DNA from: CBDFJH01 sp965198095
GTDB taxonomy: Bacteria; Latescibacterota; UBA2968; GCA-2709665
NCBI GenBank assembly: GCA_965198095.1
Contig: OZ240239.1
Coordinates: forward strand, 2,480,001 to 2,544,000
DNA: 64,000 nt
Reading direction: 5' to 3'
Shown here: positions 61,329-64,000 of the stretch, one piece after another
Layout: every line of letters starts with the position of its first letter
Position numbering within the stretch: position 1 is the stretch's first letter
Position numbers and translations under genes: made by a program
Notes under the pieces: model-generated
What the model saw: the letters and a program-made list of their open reading frames with translations, nothing else
Told to the model about the DNA's origin: nothing
Database searches by the model: none

Positions 61329-62213
61329 ATGGATAGGAAATTCTCCGTCGGTCTCATCCAGATGACCTGTTCGACCTCGGTGAAGGAGAACATGGATCGG
61401 GCCCTGTCCATGGTCGAGAAGGCCGCGCGTGCCGGCGCTCGTGTGATCTGTTTGCAGGAGTTGTTTCGTTGGCGCTACTTCTGCCAGGAGGAGGACCCGA
61501 GATGCTTCGACCTTGCCGAGCCGGTGCCAGGCCCCTCTACCGAGGCCATGGGCAAGCTGGCGAGAAGCGCGGGTGTGGTTCTGGTGCTACCCCTGTTCGA
61601 AAGACGCGTCGCGGGCCTCTATTACAACAGCGCGGTGGTCATCGATGGGGAGGGTGAAATCGTCGGAATCTATCGAAAGATGCACATACCGAACGATCCC
61701 GCGTACCGCGAAAAGTTCTACTTCACGCCGGGCGACCTGGGCTTCCGGGTGTTCGAGACGAGTGTCGGTCGGATCGGGGTATTGATCTGCTGGGATCAAT
61801 GGTACCCCGAAGCAGCCCGGCTTACCGCGCTCCGGGGCGCAGACATCCTCTTTTTCCCGTCCGCGATCGGATGGCACTCGAAAGACGACCCCGATGCCGG
61901 GCCGACGTGGAAGGAGGCCTGGCGGACCGTCCAACGCGGACACGCCGTCGCGAACGGGCTGCACGTCGCGGTCGTAAACCGGGTCGGGATGGAGGCGTCT
62001 AACGAGGAGGGAGGGATCCAATTCTGGGGCTCTTCCTTTATCGCGGATCCCCGCGGGGTCGTTTTGGCTGAGGCCTCCGGGTCTCGTGAGGAACTCCTTC
62101 TGGGCGAAGTCGACCTTGCCAGGGGCGAAGAGGTGAGACGGGACTGGCCCTTCCTGAGGGACCGAAGAATCGACGCTTACGACGGGATCGACCAGCGCTG
62201 TCTGGATCGGTGA
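61329..62213 (+). CDS. aguB: N-carbamoylputrescine amidase
   Basis: The protein has 294 residues from ATG 61329. It is a nitrilase-superfamily fold with catalytic Glu in ICLQELFRWRYFCQ, Lys in YRKMHIPNDPAY, and Cys in VLICWDQWYPEAARL. The WRYFCQ segment and IPxDPxYxEKFYF are typical of N-carbamoylputrescine amidases. It releases putrescine, CO2 and ammonia from N-carbamoylputrescine. It overlaps aguA by GTGA, completing the agmatine route to putrescine. Confidence 0.94.
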   Translation: MDRKFSVGLIQMTCSTSVKENMDRALSMVEKAARAGARVICLQELFRWRYFCQEEDPRCFDLAEPVPGPSTEAMGKLARSAGVVLVLPLFERRVAGLYYNSAVVIDGEGEIVGIYRKMHIPNDPAYREKFYFTPGDLGFRVFETSVGRIGVLICWDQWYPEAARLTALRGADILFFPSAIGWHSKDDPDAGPTWKEAWRTVQRGHAVANGLHVAVVNRVGMEASNEEGGIQFWGSSFIADPRGVVLAEASGSREELLLGEVDLARGEEVRRDWPFLRDRRIDAYDGIDQRCLDR

Positions 62214-63304
62214 TGCGGGAATCTTGCGGGGCGAACAGGCGGTCGAGCTTGAAGCCTGCGGAGCTCGGGTTTCATCTGCCTGCCGAATGGATGCCGCACG
62301 AGGCAACGTGGGTCGCCTGGCCTCACAACGCCGGAGACTGGCCGGGCAAGCTGTCGCCGGTGAGATGGGCCTTCGCGGAGATGGTCCGGTGGATGGCGTT
62401 GGGTGAGGAGGTTCGGATCCTCGTCAACTCCAAATCTCAGGAGATGCGCGCACGCCGGGTGCTCGCTCGCGCGGGTGTTCGCGAGTCTCGTATCCGGTTC
62501 TTTGAAATTCCGACGGACAGGGCCTGGACGCGCGATTTTGGACCGATTTTTCTCCGAAAGGATCCGGGCGGAAAACTGTCTGTCGTTCGATTCAAGTTCA
62601 ACGGGTGGGCCCGGTACGCGGGCTGGCGTCAGGACGATGCAGTCGCCGGACGGGTGGCGCGGAAGCTCGGCTTCCCGACGTTCTCCGCGACAAGAAACGG
62701 GCCGCGGTTCGTGCTGGAGGGAGGAAGCCTGGATACGAACGGAGAGGGGCTCTTCCTGGCCTCTGAGCCCTGCCTGCTGGACTGCGGCGCGCAGGTCAGG
62801 AATCCGGGCGCCGGGCGTGCAGAGGTCGAGGCCGTACTACGGGATTATCTCGGAGCGAATCGGGTGCTGTGGCTTGGAAGCGGGATCGAAGGAGACGACA
62901 CGCGCGGCCACGTGGACAACTTTTGTCGGTTTGTCGGTCCGGGGCGGGTTGTGCTCTGTAGAGAAAGGCGAGCGAACGATCCGAACTATCGGGCGCTGGA
63001 AGAAAACCGGGAACGTCTCGAATGCGCGCGTCTGACCGGTGGCGCGATCCTGGATGTTGTTTCCATTCCGATGCCGGAGCCGCGCTACCTGGACGGTCGA
63101 CGCCTGCCGGCGAGCTACGCCAATTTCTACATCTCGAACGACACGGTCCTGGTGCCGACGTTCAACGATCCCAAGGACAGGACCGCGCTCGGAATCTTTT
63201 CAGATCTGTTCAGCGGCCGCGAAGTCGTGGGCGTACACGCGGGGGACCTGGTCTGGGGCCTCGGCGGCATCCACTGTTTGACGCGTGAACAGCCCGGAAA
63301 ATGA
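62210..63304 (+). CDS. aguA: Agmatine deiminase
   Basis: The protein has 364 residues from GTG 62210 (ATG 62213 is equally possible). The guanidino-group-modifying fold shows PAEWMPHEATWVAWPHN, DRAWTRDFGPIFL, FVLEGGSLDTNGEGL, GDDTRGHVDNFCRF and the catalytic Cys in WGLGGIHCLTREQP. It converts agmatine to N-carbamoylputrescine, the substrate of the preceding gene. Translation is coupled to aguB. Confidence 0.95.
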   Translation: MMRESCGANRRSSLKPAELGFHLPAEWMPHEATWVAWPHNAGDWPGKLSPVRWAFAEMVRWMALGEEVRILVNSKSQEMRARRVLARAGVRESRIRFFEIPTDRAWTRDFGPIFLRKDPGGKLSVVRFKFNGWARYAGWRQDDAVAGRVARKLGFPTFSATRNGPRFVLEGGSLDTNGEGLFLASEPCLLDCGAQVRNPGAGRAEVEAVLRDYLGANRVLWLGSGIEGDDTRGHVDNFCRFVGPGRVVLCRERRANDPNYRALEENRERLECARLTGGAILDVVSIPMPEPRYLDGRRLPASYANFYISNDTVLVPTFNDPKDRTALGIFSDLFSGREVVGVHAGDLVWGLGGIHCLTREQPGK

Positions 63305-63425
63305 GGATCTGACGCCGGAGACAAAGCCGTGGCCATGCGAAAGTGGCCGAGGCCATTTCAGGAAACAGCCTTGATGGCAGTCTTCGCCGCACGGGCGAGA
63401 ACAGAAGCTTATTTTGCGAATGTCC

Positions 63426-64000
63426 ATGAGTGCATCATCGAATCCGGTTGTTCGTGGTGAGTGTCTGACCTGGAGATCGGTTGCGCGCGGCGTGCTGCTG
63501 GGCTGTCTGTTCGGCGCATCGAGTTGGGGTGAGGGGCGGGCGGCCCCCAGGCCCGAAGTCGCGCAGCTCCTGCAGCAGGTCTCCGCGGACGGTCTCGAAG
63601 CGACCGTCCGGAGGATGGTCGCATTCGAGACCCGGTTTGTGGGGTCGGATTCGAACAGGGCAGCGACACAGTGGCTGAGAGAGAAGATGGCGGGCCTGGG
63701 ATACACGGATGTCAGGTTGGACAGCTTCAAAGTGAACGTAAACCAGACCCCGTTCGGGAAGCCGTTCGTCTTCGACGATCTCACGCAGTGGAACGTCGTG
63801 GCGACGAAGCCGGGCGTGCTGCGCCCGAGCCGGCAGATCATCATCGGCGGCCACTTCGACTCGATCTCTCTGGACCGACGCCAGGAGGATCAGGATGTCG
63901 CGCCCGGCGCCGACGACAATGCCTCGGGCGTCGCCGCGGTGCTGGAGATCGCGCGGCTTCTTCGCGCCGTGGACCTGGACGCGACGCTCGTTTTCGCCTG
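63426..64000 (+). CDS. M28-family zinc aminopeptidase (partial, runs off the edge)
   Basis: The frame opens at ATG 63426 and continues past the window end, giving 191 residues so far. A signal-like N-terminus (SVARGVLLGCLFGASSW, possibly a lipobox at LLGC) is followed by FETRFVGSDSNRAATQWLRE and the first metal ligands IIIGGHFDSIS (His, Asp) and APGADDNASGVAAVLEIA (second Asp). This is the M28 family of exported aminopeptidases. The minus-strand frames over it are shadows. Confidence 0.9.
   Translation, partial: MSASSNPVVRGECLTWRSVARGVLLGCLFGASSWGEGRAAPRPEVAQLLQQVSADGLEATVRRMVAFETRFVGSDSNRAATQWLREKMAGLGYTDVRLDSFKVNVNQTPFGKPFVFDDLTQWNVVATKPGVLRPSRQIIIGGHFDSISLDRRQEDQDVAPGADDNASGVAAVLEIARLLRAVDLDATLVFA

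Overview
The window reads as a stretch of chromosome from a GC-rich, Gram-negative (outer-membrane-bearing) bacterium. OmpA, a TonB receptor, a beta-barrel protein and LexA/ImuB/DnaE2 all point that way. The large secreted WD40 proteins carrying a paired EF-hand module of the type DFDGDGTVGFxDFxxFA, together with a PhyH dioxygenase and a GWxTD-like fragment, resemble uncultivated lineages such as Latescibacterota or Poribacteria. That placement is an inference from protein style, not a demonstrated assignment.

Layout. 1-2.7 kb: a secreted protein with 14 WD40 repeats, cut by the left edge. 3.3-4.8 kb: a CARF-like sigma54 activator. 5-10.9 kb: a compact enzyme group (HAD hydrolase, enolase-superfamily enzyme, GH3-type ligase; convergent with a methyltransferase and a P450) that looks like a small-molecule pathway. 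11-18.2 kb: a DUF4932-like metalloprotein, an AbrB/PIN toxin-antitoxin pair, a quinol-type nitric oxide reductase, an OmpA-family protein and a HigBA pair. 18.2-31.3 kb: an accessory zone of secreted proteins that share one EF-hand/dockerin-like module, a second 14-blade WD40 protein with an N-terminal zinc protease, a second PIN toxin pair, and many decayed gene fragments. 31.3-33.5 kb: debris of a group II intron, IS630 and IS110, plus a TVP38-type membrane protein. 33.5-41.4 kb: a DASS transporter and the SOS mutagenesis operon lexA-imuA-imuB-dnaE2 behind a clear operator. 41.5-43.7 kb: a MITE-like repeat split by an intact IS481-family element. 44-51 kb: an aldo/keto reductase, a PhyH dioxygenase and the thiamin operon thiO-thiS-thiG-tenI-thiD-thiE under a TPP riboswitch. 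51-58.4 kb: a CinA-like amidase, infA, a second TPP riboswitch controlling a TonB receptor that carries a frameshift, a class IV aminotransferase, and an ECF sigma/anti-sigma/LTXXQ operon. 58.6-60.7 kb: ilvB with a leader containing an attenuator. 60.8-64 kb: an uninterrupted second copy of the MITE, the putrescine genes aguB-aguA, and an M28 peptidase cut by the right edge.

Themes. Thiamin supply is regulated twice by TPP, once for synthesis and once for import. Three toxin-antitoxin pairs and several IS remnants mark the accessory zones. Three promoters sit so close to their start codons that leaderless translation is likely. The most original items are the CARF-sigma54 protein with no RNA-repair partner in the window, the HAD/enolase/GH3/methyltransferase/P450 group, the two domain-shuffled 14-blade WD40 proteins, and the MITE pair that preserves both the empty and the occupied insertion site. 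All calls come from reading the sequence; no database search was run.
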